A stretch of DNA of 64,000 nt from Larix kaempferi (lineage: Eukaryota > Streptophyta > Pinopsida > Pinales > Pinaceae), in contig BSBM01001662.1 in assembly GCA_027924585.1 (NCBI GenBank), positions 124,001 through 188,000 on the forward strand. Direction: 5' to 3'. How positions within the stretch are numbered: the first letter of the stretch is position 1; each line of letters starts with the position of its first letter. The notes beneath the pieces are model-generated. The model made no database searches, was not told where the DNA came from, and worked only from the letters and a program-made list of their open reading frames with translations. Below, piece after piece: positions 43,300 to 54,866 of the stretch. Made by a program: the position numbers and the translations under genes.

Positions 43300-43660
43300 T
43301 AGTTTAAGTCTCATATTTACTTTTTACTTTGTATTACTTTGTTTGTTTATGGCCCACATAACATTTATTACTTTTTACTTTGTATTATTTTGTTACTGGA
43401 CAAACACTCTAAAGTCTCATATTTACTTTTTACTTTGTATTAAAAGTAAAAAGTAAAGTCTCTAGTTTAAGTCTCATATTTACTTTTTACTTTGTATTAT
43501 TCTTTTTTGTTTATGGCCGACATAATATTTACCACCTAATCCTAAGCTCTAAAGTCTCTAGTTTAAGTCTCATATTTACTTTTTACTTTTTATTATTCTT
43601 TTTTGTTTATGGCCGACATAATATTTATTACTTTTTACTTTGTATTATTTTTTTACTCGA
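43300..43660. repeat. Tandem repeats with 'tactttttactttgtatta' core
   Basis: About five imperfect units of 60-100 bp share 'aagtctcatatttac' and 'tttttactttgtattat'. Two units also share 'gtttatggccgacataatattta'. One unit contains a locally inverted copy (43440-43455). No gene is present. Confidence 0.65.
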
Positions 43661-43789
43661 CTCACAAGATCTCCCCCATACTAGGCTGTAGAGCGCCTCT
43701 CGGCACAACAACAATAATTCTATTATTAAATTTTTAGTTTTAAAAAAGCTATTATAATAATATTGAAATATTTTTGAATGGGTCAAATT

Positions 43790-44683
43790 TAGGGTTTTAG
43801 TGAGGGTAGGCATATGGAAATGAGGTGAGTGACGTGGACGGATGGCGGAAAGGTTTTGGTAGATGGGAATGAAGAATTCGAATATGAGAGGAGCATAGGG
43901 TGTAAAAAATGGAGCCACGGGATAAGGCTGTGAAGGTGGAGGTGAGATTGACTTTGCACATGGGCTGCAGGAGGAACAATGTGAAGGGTGGAACGAAGGA
44001 GTGTAAGGAAAGAGGGGAGAAGGGGTGCAACAGAGGCATAGCAATAGCAGGGAGAGAGGAGGAGTGTGGTGTAAGTGGAGCATGCGGAGGAGGGGCGTGC
44101 GCAGAGGAATGAGGTAAAGCGGGGCTGAGGGAGGAGTATGCATGAGCATGGCTGCGTGCGAAGCGTGGGATGGATGGAATGCATGGGGATGGAGATTTGG
44201 AGCAGTGAGGCTCACAGAAGAGAGCAACGATGGATCACGGGGAAGAAGTGGGGGAGCACAGATCTCGTGGGGCATAGGGATGAGATAAGAGCGCACAGAG
44301 GAGTGGATGGGGGTTTGATGGAGAGGTGGAGGGCGCAACAGGAATACTAGTGAGAGGGTTTGTAGGGAGGAAGAGATTGGAAAAGAGTGAGGGAGTGTGG
44401 GACGTTGGATAGTGGGGGAGAGTGAAACAGTGGAGAGGTTGTGGGAACGCAGGTGTGGAGGATTGAATGTTGTAAGATGGTGGAGAGTTAAGTGCAGGCG
44501 TGAATGAGGGATGTGAGGGATAGTAGGGAGAGGAGGGCTATCACGAGATACGGGGTCTGGTGAAATATCACTATAGATGTGGAGATGCATTGTAGTGGTG
44601 AGCGAAGGAGTTGTGTGAAAAGGCTCTGCGTGGGGAGGAGGTAAAATTTGGGGGACATAAGCATTGAAATAAATGGCCAAAGG
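43790..44683. repeat. G/A-rich dispersed repeat, left copy
   Basis: The plus strand is strongly purine-rich. 44281-44683 recurs at 49768-50170 in the same orientation (403 bp, few differences). The long minus-strand frame over it (43628-44731, Pro/His/Leu/Ser-rich) follows from the base skew and is not called as a gene. Confidence 0.65.
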
Positions 44684-44930
44684 AGGAAGAAATAAAACAA
44701 AGATAATGCGGAATGAGCTACGACTCTTCAATCTTTATTCATAAATGGAGATCAACTGATGTAATACAAACAATAATCTAATGTGTATTTAAACACTTAT
44801 GGAAAACCCTAAAATCTCTAACCTAGATTTTATATGCATGCAAAGCATGCTGTTGCTTGTATTAACTGAACGTCTAAATAGGAACTGAATGTAAAAGCTA
44901 AGTTAAGTGAAGTAATTACTATTTCTAACG
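44684..44930 (-). repeat. 3' LTR of the second copia (terminally truncated)
   Basis: It aligns with 49501-49758 from 'gaaataaaacaaagataatgcgg' to 'actatttctaac'. The expected outer end TGAAGGTTGG is replaced by the neighbouring repeat ('ggccaaagg'). Confidence 0.75.
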
Positions 44931-44956
44931 CTCCCTCTTAATTACTACTGCTGACT

Positions 44957-46598
44957 ACTGCAGCTTTTACAATGCCCAAATTATTTCTATGAATTTCAAA
45001 AATATCTTTTGCCAATGGCTTTGTTAATATGTCATCCAATTGGTCAATCGATTTACAATGCTCAACACGAACTTCACCATTGTTCACAATTTCTCTTATG
45101 AAGTGATATCTGGTATCAATGTGCTTGCTTTTCTGGTGAAAAACATGGTTCTGGATAGAGCGATTGTTGAATTGTTGTCACAATAAACTGTGGTTGGTCC
45201 TTCTTGTTTCTATTGAAGACCTTCTAAAACTCTGCATAACTAGACTGCTTGACATGTTGCTGATGTCGCTGCTACATACTCTGCTTCTGCCGATGAAAGT
45301 GTCATAATGGGCTGCTTCTTGGATGCCCATGAAATCATCCCTGATCCAAGATGAAAACCATGACTAGAAGTGCTCTTCTTGTCATCCAAACTTCCTGCAA
45401 AATCACTGTCAGTGAAACCTATCAAAACATCATACTCAGTGCTTGAGTATAAAATTCCATAGCTTGAAGTCCCTACAACATATCGTAAGATCCTTTTTCC
45501 AACTTGCCAATGCGAGTCTTTGGGAGACTCCATGAACCTCGAAATCAAGCTGACAACAAACATAATATTAGGTCTCATAGCTGTGAGATACATGAGACTT
45601 CCTACAAGTCTCTTATACAATGTTGGATCTACATTGGGACTGCCATCTTCTTTGCTCAACTTATTACCTGTTGCCATTGGTGTAGGTGTTGTTTTGCAAT
45701 TAAGCATTCCGAATTGCTTAAGAACTTCATTAGCATATTTATTTTGAGAGATAAATATACATTTTTCTAACTGTTCTACTTCTATGCCAAGAAAGAACCT
45801 CATCAATCCAAGGTCTGCCATCTCGAACTCTTTCTTCATAGTTGCCTTGAACTCATCTACTGAGAGGTCACCTGTAAAAATCATATCATCAACATACAAG
45901 CAAACTATTAAAATCTGTCCTTGTTGATTTACATTTGTGTAAAGTGTTGGTTCGTTGCTGCTTTTGCTAAAACCATTTTTTATCAGATAAGAATCAATTC
46001 TACTGTACCAAGCTCTTGGAGCTTGCTTGAGCCCATATAGAGATTTCTTCAACTTGTAAACTTTATCTTCATGTTCTTTTATTTCATACCCATGTGGCTG
46101 CTCCACATAAATTTCTTCTTCAAGAATTCCATTCAAGAATGCCGACTTGACATCCATCTGATACACTTTCCATTTATTCTGGGCTACAATTACTAGGACT
46201 ACTCTTACTGTGTCCAATCTTGCCACTAGTACAAAAGTTTCTCCAAAATCAATTCCTGGTTGTTGCGAGAAACCTTTTGCTACTAACCTTGCCTTGTACC
46301 TATCAATATCACCTTTTTCATTGAGTTTGGTTTTATAAACCCACTTCACACCAATGGGTTTCTTATTCTTTGGTTGGTCAACTAGATCCCATGTATCATT
46401 TATCTCACTGGAATCTATCTCTTCATCCATAGCATTTACCCAATGCTCTTGTTTTACAACCTCTTCATAAAACACAGGTTCACTAGCAATAAAAACATAA
46501 TTGGTATTTGCATCCAATTCATCATAAATATCTGTCAATCTTCTAGTCTTTTTATTACTGTGATCAAATTCATTACCTGATTGCGGACTTGATGGTTC
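44957..46598 (-). pseudogene. Copia RT and RNase H of the second copia
   Basis: The open frame 45240-46538 gives RT: 'WDLVDQPKNKKPIGVKWVYK', 'YKARLVAKGFSQQPGIDFGE', 'WKVYQMDVKSAFLNGILEEE', and catalytic 'VCLYVDDMIFTGD'. RNase H follows with 'GFTDSDFAGSLDDKKSTSSH' and 'TLSSAEAEYVAA'. A stop at 45237-45239, and further ones, cut the last RNase H part (to ~44957, '...TVYCDNNS'). In-frame with the preceding ORF apart from the TGA at 46599. RT catalytic residues are preserved. Confidence 0.85.
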
Positions 46599-46601
46599 AC
46601 C

Positions 46602-48473
46602 TCAAACTGAGTTTCTAGGTGTTCTTTCTGGAGTATTTTCTACTGGTGAAGATGCTACTGGATCTTGTTGTCCAATCAGCTCCTCATCTTCTCCATCTTT
46701 TGGTTGGGGTATTGCAACTCCCATACCCTTGTCTATGGTTCCATTTGATGACTCTTCCTCCTCGAACAAAACATCTCTGCTGAGAATAACCTTTTTGGTA
46801 ATAGGGTTATATAGCTTGTAGGATTTAGTTTGTTCACTATATCCAAGAAATATACATTTCTCACTCTTGTTGTCTAGCTTTTTTCTTAGCTGTTTAGGAA
46901 CATGAGCATAAGCAACACAACCAAATACACTAAAATGAGAAACATTACAAGTTATACCTGACCATGCTTTCTTTGGTACTCTGTTCTTCACAATTTTGGT
47001 GGGAGATCTGTTCATCACATGAACAGCACAAGCCACTACGTCTCCCCAAAATTCATGGGACAAATTTCTTCCTTTCAGCATGCTCCTTGCCATATTCATG
47101 ATGGTTCTATTCTTGCGTTCTGCAATACCATTCTGCTGAGGAGTATATATTGTAGTGAATTGCCTCTTGATTCCATGATGCTTGCAGTAATCATGAAATT
47201 CCTTTAATTCATACTCTCCCCCTCCATCAGATCTCAATACTTTGAGTTGATAACGACTTTGTTTTTCAACCAGAGCCCTAAATTCCTTGAACTTGCCAAA
47301 AGTTTCAGACTTTCGACGAAGGAAATACACCCAATTTTTTCTACTAAAATCATCAATAAATGTAAGAAAATAATAGCTTCCACCAATCGATTGAGTTTGC
47401 ATTGGTCCAACCAGATCAGTATGAATAAGTTCTAAAGGTGCATGTGCCCTTCGAGACATACCTTTAGGAAAACTATCCCCATGCTGCTTTGCAATGATGC
47501 AACACTCACAACTACTTTCTGGCTCCTTCATAGGGGGTAATCCTTTTACCATCTCTTTTTGCTGCAAAAACTTGAGACCACCAAAATGAAGATGTCCATA
47601 TCTAAAATGCCATAACCAATAATCATCCATGCAAGTGGCTTTTTGAGCAAAAGAGGTTACCTTGTTGCTGCAATTCATGACTAGTGGATACATCTTGTTC
47701 CTAGTCACTTGTATTTTGATGATCAACTGTCGATTTGGGGGCTTGTCATAAATTTCACAGTCTGATCCATCAAAGACAAGTCTGTACTTCTTTTCAGTGA
47801 GTTTCCCAATGCTAAGCAGATTATGCTTCAATCCTGGAGCATAATAGACATCTGAGATTGTCTTTTGTTGTCCTTGCTTGGTCAGAATGTTGAGCACTCC
47901 TTTGCCAAGAACTGGAACTACCTCATCCGTGCCAACTTTGACCTCTGTCCTCATTGATTCATCTAGGTCTGCAATTAGACCTCTATCACTTGTCATATGG
48001 TTACTGCAGCCACTATCTAAAAGCCAAAGTCCCTTTGGGATTTCGTGTGTAGCATGACATGTAAGGAATAACATATCATCTTTATCCTCAGAGGTATTAG
48101 TCACATTATCATTATGATTTGCTTGATCAAACTTTTTCTTTTTACATTCATGAGCATAATGCCCAAATTTATTGCAATAATAACACTGAATATTAGATTT
48201 ATCTGACCTCTTTTTGTTGTAGTTTCCACCTTCATGGTTATGATGGTGATCTTGATCTCCATTGCCATTACTTCGGCCACTTCTACCTCGTCCTCTTGAT
48301 CCTCCTCTGCCTTTGCCTCTTCCTCTGCCTCTTGAGAATGAGACATGTGCTTTGAAAGAATTCTCGAGAGAGGATTCTTCATTCTTGTTGGGTCTGGATT
48401 CGAATGAAAGTAAAGATCCGGTCAACTCGTCTATAGAGAGAGTACTTAGATCCTTTAGAAACTTTCGACTCAA
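46602..48473 (-). CDS. Copia gag C-terminus, protease and integrase ORF (623 aa)
   Basis: Domains in order: gag end ('LSTLSIDELTGSLLSFE'), a Gly/Arg-rich RNA-binding stretch (~48-70), and a CCHC knuckle CYYCNKFGHYAHEC (97-110). The protease has LWLLDSGCSNHMT (D153-S-G). The gag-pre-integrase follows (LWHFRYGHLHFGG ... CECCIIAKQ), then the integrase core with 'TFIDDFSRKNWVYFL', 'LRSDGGGEY' and 'IYTPQQNGIAERKNRTI' (D, D and E present), ending with 'KCIFLGYSEQTKSYKLY'. It is closed by TGA at 46599-46601; the frame continues beyond it, so the stop is probably a mutation. All enzymatic residues of protease and integrase look intact. Confidence 0.85.
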   Translation of the reverse strand: MSRKFLKDLSTLSIDELTGSLLSFESRPNKNEESSLENSFKAHVSFSRGRGRGKGRGGSRGRGRSGRSNGNGDQDHHHNHEGGNYNKKRSDKSNIQCYYCNKFGHYAHECKKKKFDQANHNDNVTNTSEDKDDMLFLTCHATHEIPKGLWLLDSGCSNHMTSDRGLIADLDESMRTEVKVGTDEVVPVLGKGVLNILTKQGQQKTISDVYYAPGLKHNLLSIGKLTEKKYRLVFDGSDCEIYDKPPNRQLIIKIQVTRNKMYPLVMNCSNKVTSFAQKATCMDDYWLWHFRYGHLHFGGLKFLQQKEMVKGLPPMKEPESSCECCIIAKQHGDSFPKGMSRRAHAPLELIHTDLVGPMQTQSIGGSYYFLTFIDDFSRKNWVYFLRRKSETFGKFKEFRALVEKQSRYQLKVLRSDGGGEYELKEFHDYCKHHGIKRQFTTIYTPQQNGIAERKNRTIMNMARSMLKGRNLSHEFWGDVVACAVHVMNRSPTKIVKNRVPKKAWSGITCNVSHFSVFGCVAYAHVPKQLRKKLDNKSEKCIFLGYSEQTKSYKLYNPITKKVILSRDVLFEEEESSNGTIDKGMGVAIPQPKDGEDEELIGQQDPVASSPVENTPERTPRNSV

Positions 48474-48990
48474 ATTTGTAGGGTAGGGATCTCAGAACCC
48501 TTTCAACCACCCTTTGATCTTCCATCTTTTCACCATAGATATTAAGCTGATTAACAATACCCATGACTTTGGTCATGAACGAATCTACTGAGTCTGATTC
48601 TTTCATCTTCAGGTCTTCAAAATCTCTTCTCAGATTTTGGAGTGTAGCTGTCTGTATCTTACCAGCACCCTGATAACTGGTCGCTAAGGTATCCCATGCT
48701 GCTTTGGAATGAAATGATGCTGATATCTTTGGAAATACGCTGTTATCCAAAGCATTCATTATGATATGCAATGCCTTTGCATCCTTCTTCCTGTGCGCTC
48801 ACAGGACATCCTTTTCTGCATTTGAAAGGGCTCTAAAAGTTGTATCATCTGCAGGTTCGGAATAGCCATACATGACATATTCCCATGCATCTTCTAACCT
48901 GAGATAAACTGCCATCCTCGTGGCCCAGACATCATAGTTCTTTTTCCCTGTAAGAGGAGAAATCTAAGATTGATTGCTGCTAGAAGCCAT
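48379..48990 (-). pseudogene. Gag N-terminus of the second copia
   Basis: The start ATG is likely at 48990 (MASSSNQS, then a stop). The frame resumes with 'NYDVWATRMAVYLRLEDAWE' and, from 48771, an open frame 'KAAWDTLATSYQGAGKIQTA' to 'ERVLRSLPYKFESKV', which is the UBN2 gag core. A frameshift near 48470 separates it from the downstream frame that begins KDLSTLSIDELTGSL, the natural continuation. Confidence 0.75.
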
Positions 48991-49485
48991 AGATGTTGCG
49001 GTGTCCTTTACTGGCTTTTTCAAAATAATCTCCTTCCTCTTTTTTCAAAATAATGTTTCCTCTTAAACAAGATTTGAAAAAAAAATATCTTCTTCTTTTG
49101 TAAAAAGAAAAATTCTTACTCAAAGAATCTCATAAAAGAAAAAAACAACCTCGTGAAAAACTTTCACTCTCATAAAAAAAATGAAGGAAAATATATTTTT
49201 CAAAAAAAAAAATCTTCTTGCCCTAATTGCTGCGGGTCTACACTAACTACTGCGCTTTGGCCTATAGGTAGGTCATGGTAGTCCCAAATTTTTTTACCTT
49301 GTATCTCCCGAATCTACCGTGCTTTAGCCTATAGAGAGGCCGCGATAGTTCCAAAAAAAAATTGTTTTTATAAATTCTCCAAAAAAAAGAAATTGTGAAA
49401 ATTCTTCAAAAAAACTTACAAATTCTTCAAAGCTATGGCTTTGGCTTCTCCGAAAAAATATGCTACCAATTTGATCTTCTCCTAA
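48991..49485. other. Leader of the second copia
   Basis: About 495 bp of A/T homopolymer-rich sequence lie between the primer-binding site and gag. A ~65 bp unit containing 'tagcctatag...gg' (about 49255-49345) is imperfectly repeated. No ORF of note is present. Confidence 0.5.
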
Positions 49486-49497
49486 GCTCTGATACCA
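49486..49497 (-). other. Primer-binding site of the second copia
   Basis: The minus strand reads TGGTATCAGAGC, a perfect complement to the initiator-Met tRNA 3' end. Confidence 0.9.
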
Positions 49498-49500
49498 AAC

Positions 49501-49758
49501 TGAAGGTTGGAGAAAGAAATAAAACAAAGATAATGCGGAATGAGCTACGCCTATTCAATCTTTATTCATAAACGGAGATCAACTGATGTAATACAAACAA
49601 TAATCTAATGTGTATTTAAACACCTATGGAAAACCCTAAAAGCTCTAATCTAGCTTTTGTATGCATGCAAAGCATGTTGTTGCATTTTATTAACTGAACG
49701 TCGAAATAGGAACTGAATGTAAAAGCTAAGTTAAGTGAAGTAATTACTATTTCTAACA
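49501..49758 (-). repeat. 5' LTR of the second copia (258 bp)
   Basis: It starts TGAAGGTTGGAG and ends TATTTCTAACA. It has intact TG/CA ends and sits 3 bp from the primer-binding site. Confidence 0.85.
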
Positions 49759-49767
49759 GTGTGGGGG

Positions 49768-50390
49768 TGAGATAAGAGCGCACAGAGAAGTGGATGGGAG
49801 TTTGATGGAGAGGTGGACGGTGCAACAAGAATACTAGTGAGAGGGTTTGTAGGGAGGAAGAGATTAGAAAAGAGTGAGGGAGTGTGGGACGTTGGACAGT
49901 GGGGGAGAGTGAAACCGTGGATAGGTTGTGGGAACGCAGGTGTGGAGGGTTGAACACTGGAATATGGTGGAGAGTTAAGCGTAGGTGTGGATGCGTGATG
50001 TGAGGGATAGTAGGGAGAGGAGGGCTATCACGAGATATGGGGTCTGGTGAAAGATGACTATAGATGTGGAGATGCATTGTAGTGGTGAGTGAAGGAACTG
50101 TGTGAAAAGGCTCTGCGTGAGGAGGAGGTAAAATTTGGGGGACACAAGCACTGAAATAAATGGCCAAAGGCCCAACAGAGAAAATCCGAGGAAAAGAAGC
50201 CAAAGGCCCAACGGAGAAACTCCGAGGAAAAGATGGGCAAAGGCTGGGAATAGAAAATCGCCCATAGGAAAAGAGGAAAGTTAGAAGGAACAAACACATA
50301 GGCAGAGGTAGGGAAGGATACTGGTAGGGAAAGAGAAAAGTTTGTAACAATCTTAGATTACAAAGACATAGGCACTCAACCCATAACAAA
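49768..50390. repeat. G/A-rich dispersed repeat, right copy
   Basis: 49768-50170 repeats 44281-44683. From 50171 it continues further than the left copy and includes a 37 bp tandem duplication ('ccaaaggcccaacrgagaaa', 50163-50235). Confidence 0.65.
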
Positions 50391-50465
50391 AAATAATGTT
50401 AAGTTCATCATCACAGTGAGTCAACTACAAATGCACATGTAGTAATATCATCTCAGCTTCATTGG

Positions 50466-50967
50466 ATCTCAATATGGAGTGGCTTTAACTTTATGTGTTT
50501 GTTTAGCAAGTTATATTTTCCTGAGAATTGCAGCGGTCATATGGTGGAAACTTGTGCAGCTAAAGAGGTTCTTTGAATCCCAAGGAATCAGAGGACCTTC
50601 ATACAGGTTGCTCTTTGGAAATGCTCCTGAGATGAGACAAATGATGGCTTAGGAAAAGTCCATACCAATGCCTCTGTCCCATGACATAGTCGCTTGAGTT
50701 CTTCCTCATGATTATGTATGGACTAAAACCTATCGTAATCTCTTACACTTCTCATAATTTCAATGCATTCACTAACCATGTTCCTTCCCTTATTCCTTAA
50801 TTAGTGAGACATTGTATGTGACATATAGGTGAGGAATTTGTTTACTGGTTTGGTACGAAGCCCAAGTTGAATGTTCGCAACCCTGATTTTATCCAGGAGA
50901 TATTTTCCAACAAGCTTGGGAATTATGACTCACCTCCTTTAGATCCATTTCAGAATTTAATAGTAGC
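50466..50967 (+). pseudogene. Cytochrome P450 5' fragment (CYP72-clan-like)
   Basis: Exon 1 (50466-50734) encodes a hydrophobic anchor (ALTLCVCLASYIFLRIAAVI) and then WWKLVQLKRFFESQGIRGPSYRLLFGN (given here only in parts: 'RFFESQGIRGPSYRLLFGN'). The end includes 'PMPLSHDIV' and 'VLPHDYVWTKTY'. This is the N-terminal layout of CYP72-clan P450s (x-LxxQGIxGPxYR, then HDI). A GT...AG intron (50735-50828) follows. Exon 2 begins REEFVYWFGTKPKLNVRNPD and continues 'FIQEIFSNKLGNYDSPPLDP', again as in the clan. Two in-frame stops (TAG ~50649, TGA ~50696) occur, and similarity ends near 50967; the heme-binding Cys region and all later exons are absent. The oxygenase function is lost. Confidence 0.65.
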
Positions 50968-51825
50968 CATCACTCATTGGAGATCGAAAAATTTAATGCA
51001 ACACGCCAATGCTCCCGGAGCTTAGCTCGTTGTGGATAAAGGAGGCCAGCTGAAATATTTCAGAGCTTTTGGAATTGTTGATCGTGAAAGTGGTGAAGAA
51101 GTAACTACAAAGAAAGCTTAAGGAAAAAAATTTCAAAATCAATATTTTTCATTATAACTAGCTTTTAAATATACATTTATTTGTTAAATATTAAAAAAAA
51201 ATATTTTTTAAAGACAACTATCAAACTATGCATCAAAGTATGAAATAAATAAAAAAATGTGAAAAATCACTATTTTATATTGTATTTAAAATGGACAATA
51301 TCATAAATTAATTAATAATACATAATTATTTTAAAAATAATTTTTTTTGAAAAATGCATGTATAAAAATATAGCATGATAAATCTTAGAAATTTTTAAGA
51401 AATATTTAACCATTTAAAAAAACCATTTCAGCAAAATGAAAAATAATTAAAAATTTATATTTAAAAAACTATTTATACTTTATAACTAAAAATTAAAAAT
51501 TTCAAAATATTATGAATAACAAGATTTTTTGAAACATAGGTACCTCGGAGTCTAGAAACTTCTAGAGAATTTGTAGAATATGTCTAATACATGAATTCAA
51601 ATTAACATTGAATCAATTATATTTTGTTAATCCCACTTTTATTTTCATTAGTGACATAAAATCGTAGTAAGTCCTCACTCAATATGTAACTTACTTTTAA
51701 AAATCCATATTATTTGTATAGTGAAATAAAAAATTCAAAATATGATTGAAATTCATTTTTATAAAAATTAATATAATATTTAAATCATATATATTGACAA
51801 TCCAATGTTAATATTTATAGGGAAC
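50968..51825. other. AT-rich spacer, nothing recognised
   Basis: The first ~150 bp may contain more decayed P450 or unrelated coding sequence ('...cttaaggaaa' at 51120). The remainder is low-complexity A/T without repeats or signals. Confidence 0.4.
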
Positions 51826-52490
51826 CAAGTGAGTGTATCATGTATGGATGGTCCTTATTTGTTATAATTCTATTGATAATATAATATTAATATTTATAGG
51901 GAACCAAGTGAGTGTATCATGTATATCATGTATGGATGGTCCTTATTTGCTATAAGAAAATATAATGTGTTATTTATGAGTGGTCCTAATGATAAAGATG
52001 GATGGGATTCAATCATAATTTTTTATAATATTTTTTTTGGATATATGAGATAATATTTTTATTAAATAATATTTATATAAAAAACTAGAATATTTTTTAA
52101 TAGAATATAGAAAAAGTTATTTTAAATTTTTGGATATATGTGATAATATTTTTAATAAATAATATTTATATAAAAAATTAGAATATTTTTTAATAGAATA
52201 TAGAAAAAGTTATTTTAAATATAAATTTTGTGAAATATTTTAACTAAATTTTATATAAAAATATTTTTTTTATTATAAAGATATATTATAATTATAAATT
52301 TACACTCTTTTATTTTGGTTATAAATTTTAATTATATTATTTTGATTTAAAAAATTAATAATATTATTGCTATGTGACTTTCATCAAGTCAAATACCCTT
52401 TCGAACTCCATGTAAGAAAAATAGATTTAAAGCAAAAATAAATACTCAATGTAAGAAAAATAGATTTAAAGTAAAAATAATACAATGAAC
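51826..52490. repeat. Several short tandem duplications in AT-rich DNA
   Basis: A ~75 bp unit 'gggaaccaagtgagtgtatc...' is duplicated (about 51821-51955). A ~100 bp unit 'ttggatatatg.gataatattttt...' is duplicated (about 52036-52222). A ~42 bp unit 'tgtaagaaaaatagatttaaag' is duplicated (about 52410-52480). Confidence 0.7.
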
Positions 52491-54389
52491 CTAGGATACA
52501 CCCTAACTCTCGATTTAATGAACTTTAAATATTCAAACATTTTGGCAAAAGCGAGATATGACTAGACATAAAGGAAACGAGGGTGGAGACTTATGGGACT
52601 GCTGAACGAAAGTGTGAACGACATGAAACGGAAGAATCAACAACCTGCCAAATGGTCCCTTCTGTCTCAACAACCTGCCAAATGATCCCTTCTTTCCCCC
52701 TCTCGTTCAAGGATCTATCACTTCACCACGCCTAGTTGTTCGTGAGGAAATTCTAGCCACACCATTGAACCGTAGTTTCGCTTTTTATTTTTTTATTATT
52801 CATATATCCCTAGAGTACCGCTTAGCAACATGGTATTAAGTGGCAGCAGGCTAACTTTGTCTTACTACTTCTAAGATGTAATAAAGTAAGTGAGGAAATA
52901 AAATAAAATTACTATGTTATATTGTTTAGTTTTTTAATATTTATTTTAAATATATTCTATTTATAAAAAATTATGATAGGAAAATATTTTAATTCATTAT
53001 GACGATATTTTTAAGATGTTAAAGAGCTGTCTTTTTTAACCATGCATCCGTTAAAAATGACAACAATTATCACATGAAATTTTATACTATAGATTAAAGA
53101 AATGGTATGGAATTTATATGAGTGGTGTATGGAAAAGTTCTTTGGCATTGTGTTTATGAGTAAGAGCAAACGAATAGCAACTTGGGTCTAAGGAAAATAT
53201 TTATTCTTACGACGATGACTACAATTTTGAGAAGCATGGTTGGTATTCAAAACATCCTATTAGGATATAGTTACGAGTTGGAAATTTTGTAGGACTTCTT
53301 CCGATGATCTAACTAAATTCTAATTAAAGTTAAATCTTTTACCAATTAGCAATACAGAATTGTATAATGACAAATGCAGATCACCTGCTTAATATTAAAC
53401 CCAATAAATTTTCATAAATTTTAATACAAAAGAAATTATTAAGGACAAGAAAAACATGTCCATGACGACCGATCTAACCGTTGAAGAATTCATGGGAGGG
53501 GTTTCCGCTTAATTTGATCCAAGCTTTCAACAATTTACCGAAAGACAGCTCAGTTGACCTCCCTAACATATTGGAAGTAGTCTTCTTCCTCCCAATCCCC
53601 CGATCAAATAGGGGTTGCAAAGAACATACAAGCCTAAACCCTCAAAAGAGATCTCCGAAACCCCATAGTAGTTCTCAACCAAACTCACATGGACCACACT
53701 TAATCTCAAACTTACATTACGGAATCCATCGAGCATCAGGGATCAAGAGATCCTTTTTCTCTTCATTCTCCCTTTCTTAAATAGAAAAGTATCATACAAC
53801 ATGTGTTGTTTCCTGCAAAATTAATTTAATTTATTAATTTTATAATTCATTCTCATGCAACCATGTGTCAAGTTCTCACATACTAGTGCACATAAGCTCC
53901 TCAATTCTCTCTTAGTTGTATCCCTAGTCTAAAATCACAGTCCCTAGATTAATAGGTTCATGGGGAGTTAAACTCTAGATATTTTATAATCTAGCTTTGC
54001 TCCAAAATCAAATATCTCTAATTTATTTATTTTAATTTAATGCATGTCTTCCTAAATCAAGTACACAAACAATATAGTCCTATGAATTTCAAGAAAGGAA
54101 TAAAATGTAGCTTTACACTGAAATAGAGTTCCGAAAACAATCTACACACCCCATATTCCATGGATACTTTTAAACCATATCGTCGTTTGAACGGACCTAC
54201 CCATGTTGATTATGATCTTAGGATAGTTCTAAGGTTAGAACAACAATGCAATTCATACATATATACATGTTTATGAAATAGAGTACACTTGTTTCTACCA
54301 TCGCAAAGAAGATATGAAGAAAAAGAGTATATAAGCACATCGTATTTTCTACCATTATTACAAACTGCACTTTCTATAACAACGAATTG
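52491..54389. other. Intergenic stretch, no supported gene
   Basis: It is mostly AT-rich. A ~27 bp duplication 'caacaacctgccaaatg' lies at 52648-52690. The plus frame 53481-53780 (99 aa) has no recognisable domain, and I see no promoter or splice evidence for it. Confidence 0.4.
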
Positions 54390-54397
54390 GAAAATAC

Positions 54398-54866
54398 CAT
54401 AGTAGCATAATTCGGTCGTATTGGCATTTCCCGTATGGAAATTCAGAGCAATTTGAATTCGTCGAATATTTAGTATATATATGATACGAATATAAATTCT
54501 TACTAATGAAAAAATAAATTTTAAAAACCAAATTTTAATTATTTAATAACTATAAAATATAAATAAAATTCAATTTATTACTTTCTTATAAAAAGTAACT
54601 ATTAATAACTAGTTTTTATCTCTCATGTTCACATTTTATATTTTTGTTTTTAAATAGTAACTTTGGTTGTTTGTAAATAATATGTCTAAAAATAAACCAA
54701 TGGTTTTTAATGTACATTATGCTATATTGATTTATATATTTGATTAAAAGTATTATATATATGAAGTCTACTTCCGTATTTTATTTGTATTGGAATTTTT
54801 TGTTACGTATTTTTCCGTATTGAATCGTATTCGTATCCTTATTCGTACTCAAATTATGCTACTATG
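54398..54866. mobile_element. hAT-type MITE
   Basis: The 469 bp element has terminal inverted repeats CATAGTAGCATAATT (left 54398-54412; right as complement ending 54866). It is flanked by the 8 bp direct repeat GAAAATAC (54390-54397 and 54867-54874). The 8 bp duplication and the C-A-x-x-G start are hAT hallmarks. Inside are inverted 'cgtattcgtat'-type strings and AT-rich filler; there is no transposase, so it is non-autonomous. Confidence 0.8.

Larger units (their letters stand above)
44684..49758 (-). mobile_element. Second Ty1/copia LTR retrotransposon (~5.1 kb)
   Basis: It has short LTRs (~250-258 bp), a perfect primer-binding site, and gag-protease-integrase-RT-RNase H on the minus strand. 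The polypurine tract AAGAGGGAG (minus, about 44931-44940) borders the 3' LTR. No target-site duplication is found: the outer ends abut two copies of the same 403 bp repeat instead. The left LTR lacks its terminal ~10 bp. Reading frames are broken by one in-frame TGA and one shift in gag. Confidence 0.85.

Noticed and set aside
43628-44731. 367-codon minus frame rich in Pro, His, Leu and Ser
   Set aside because: It arises from strong purine skew of a dispersed repeat; three overlapping frames are open at once and the composition is low-complexity.
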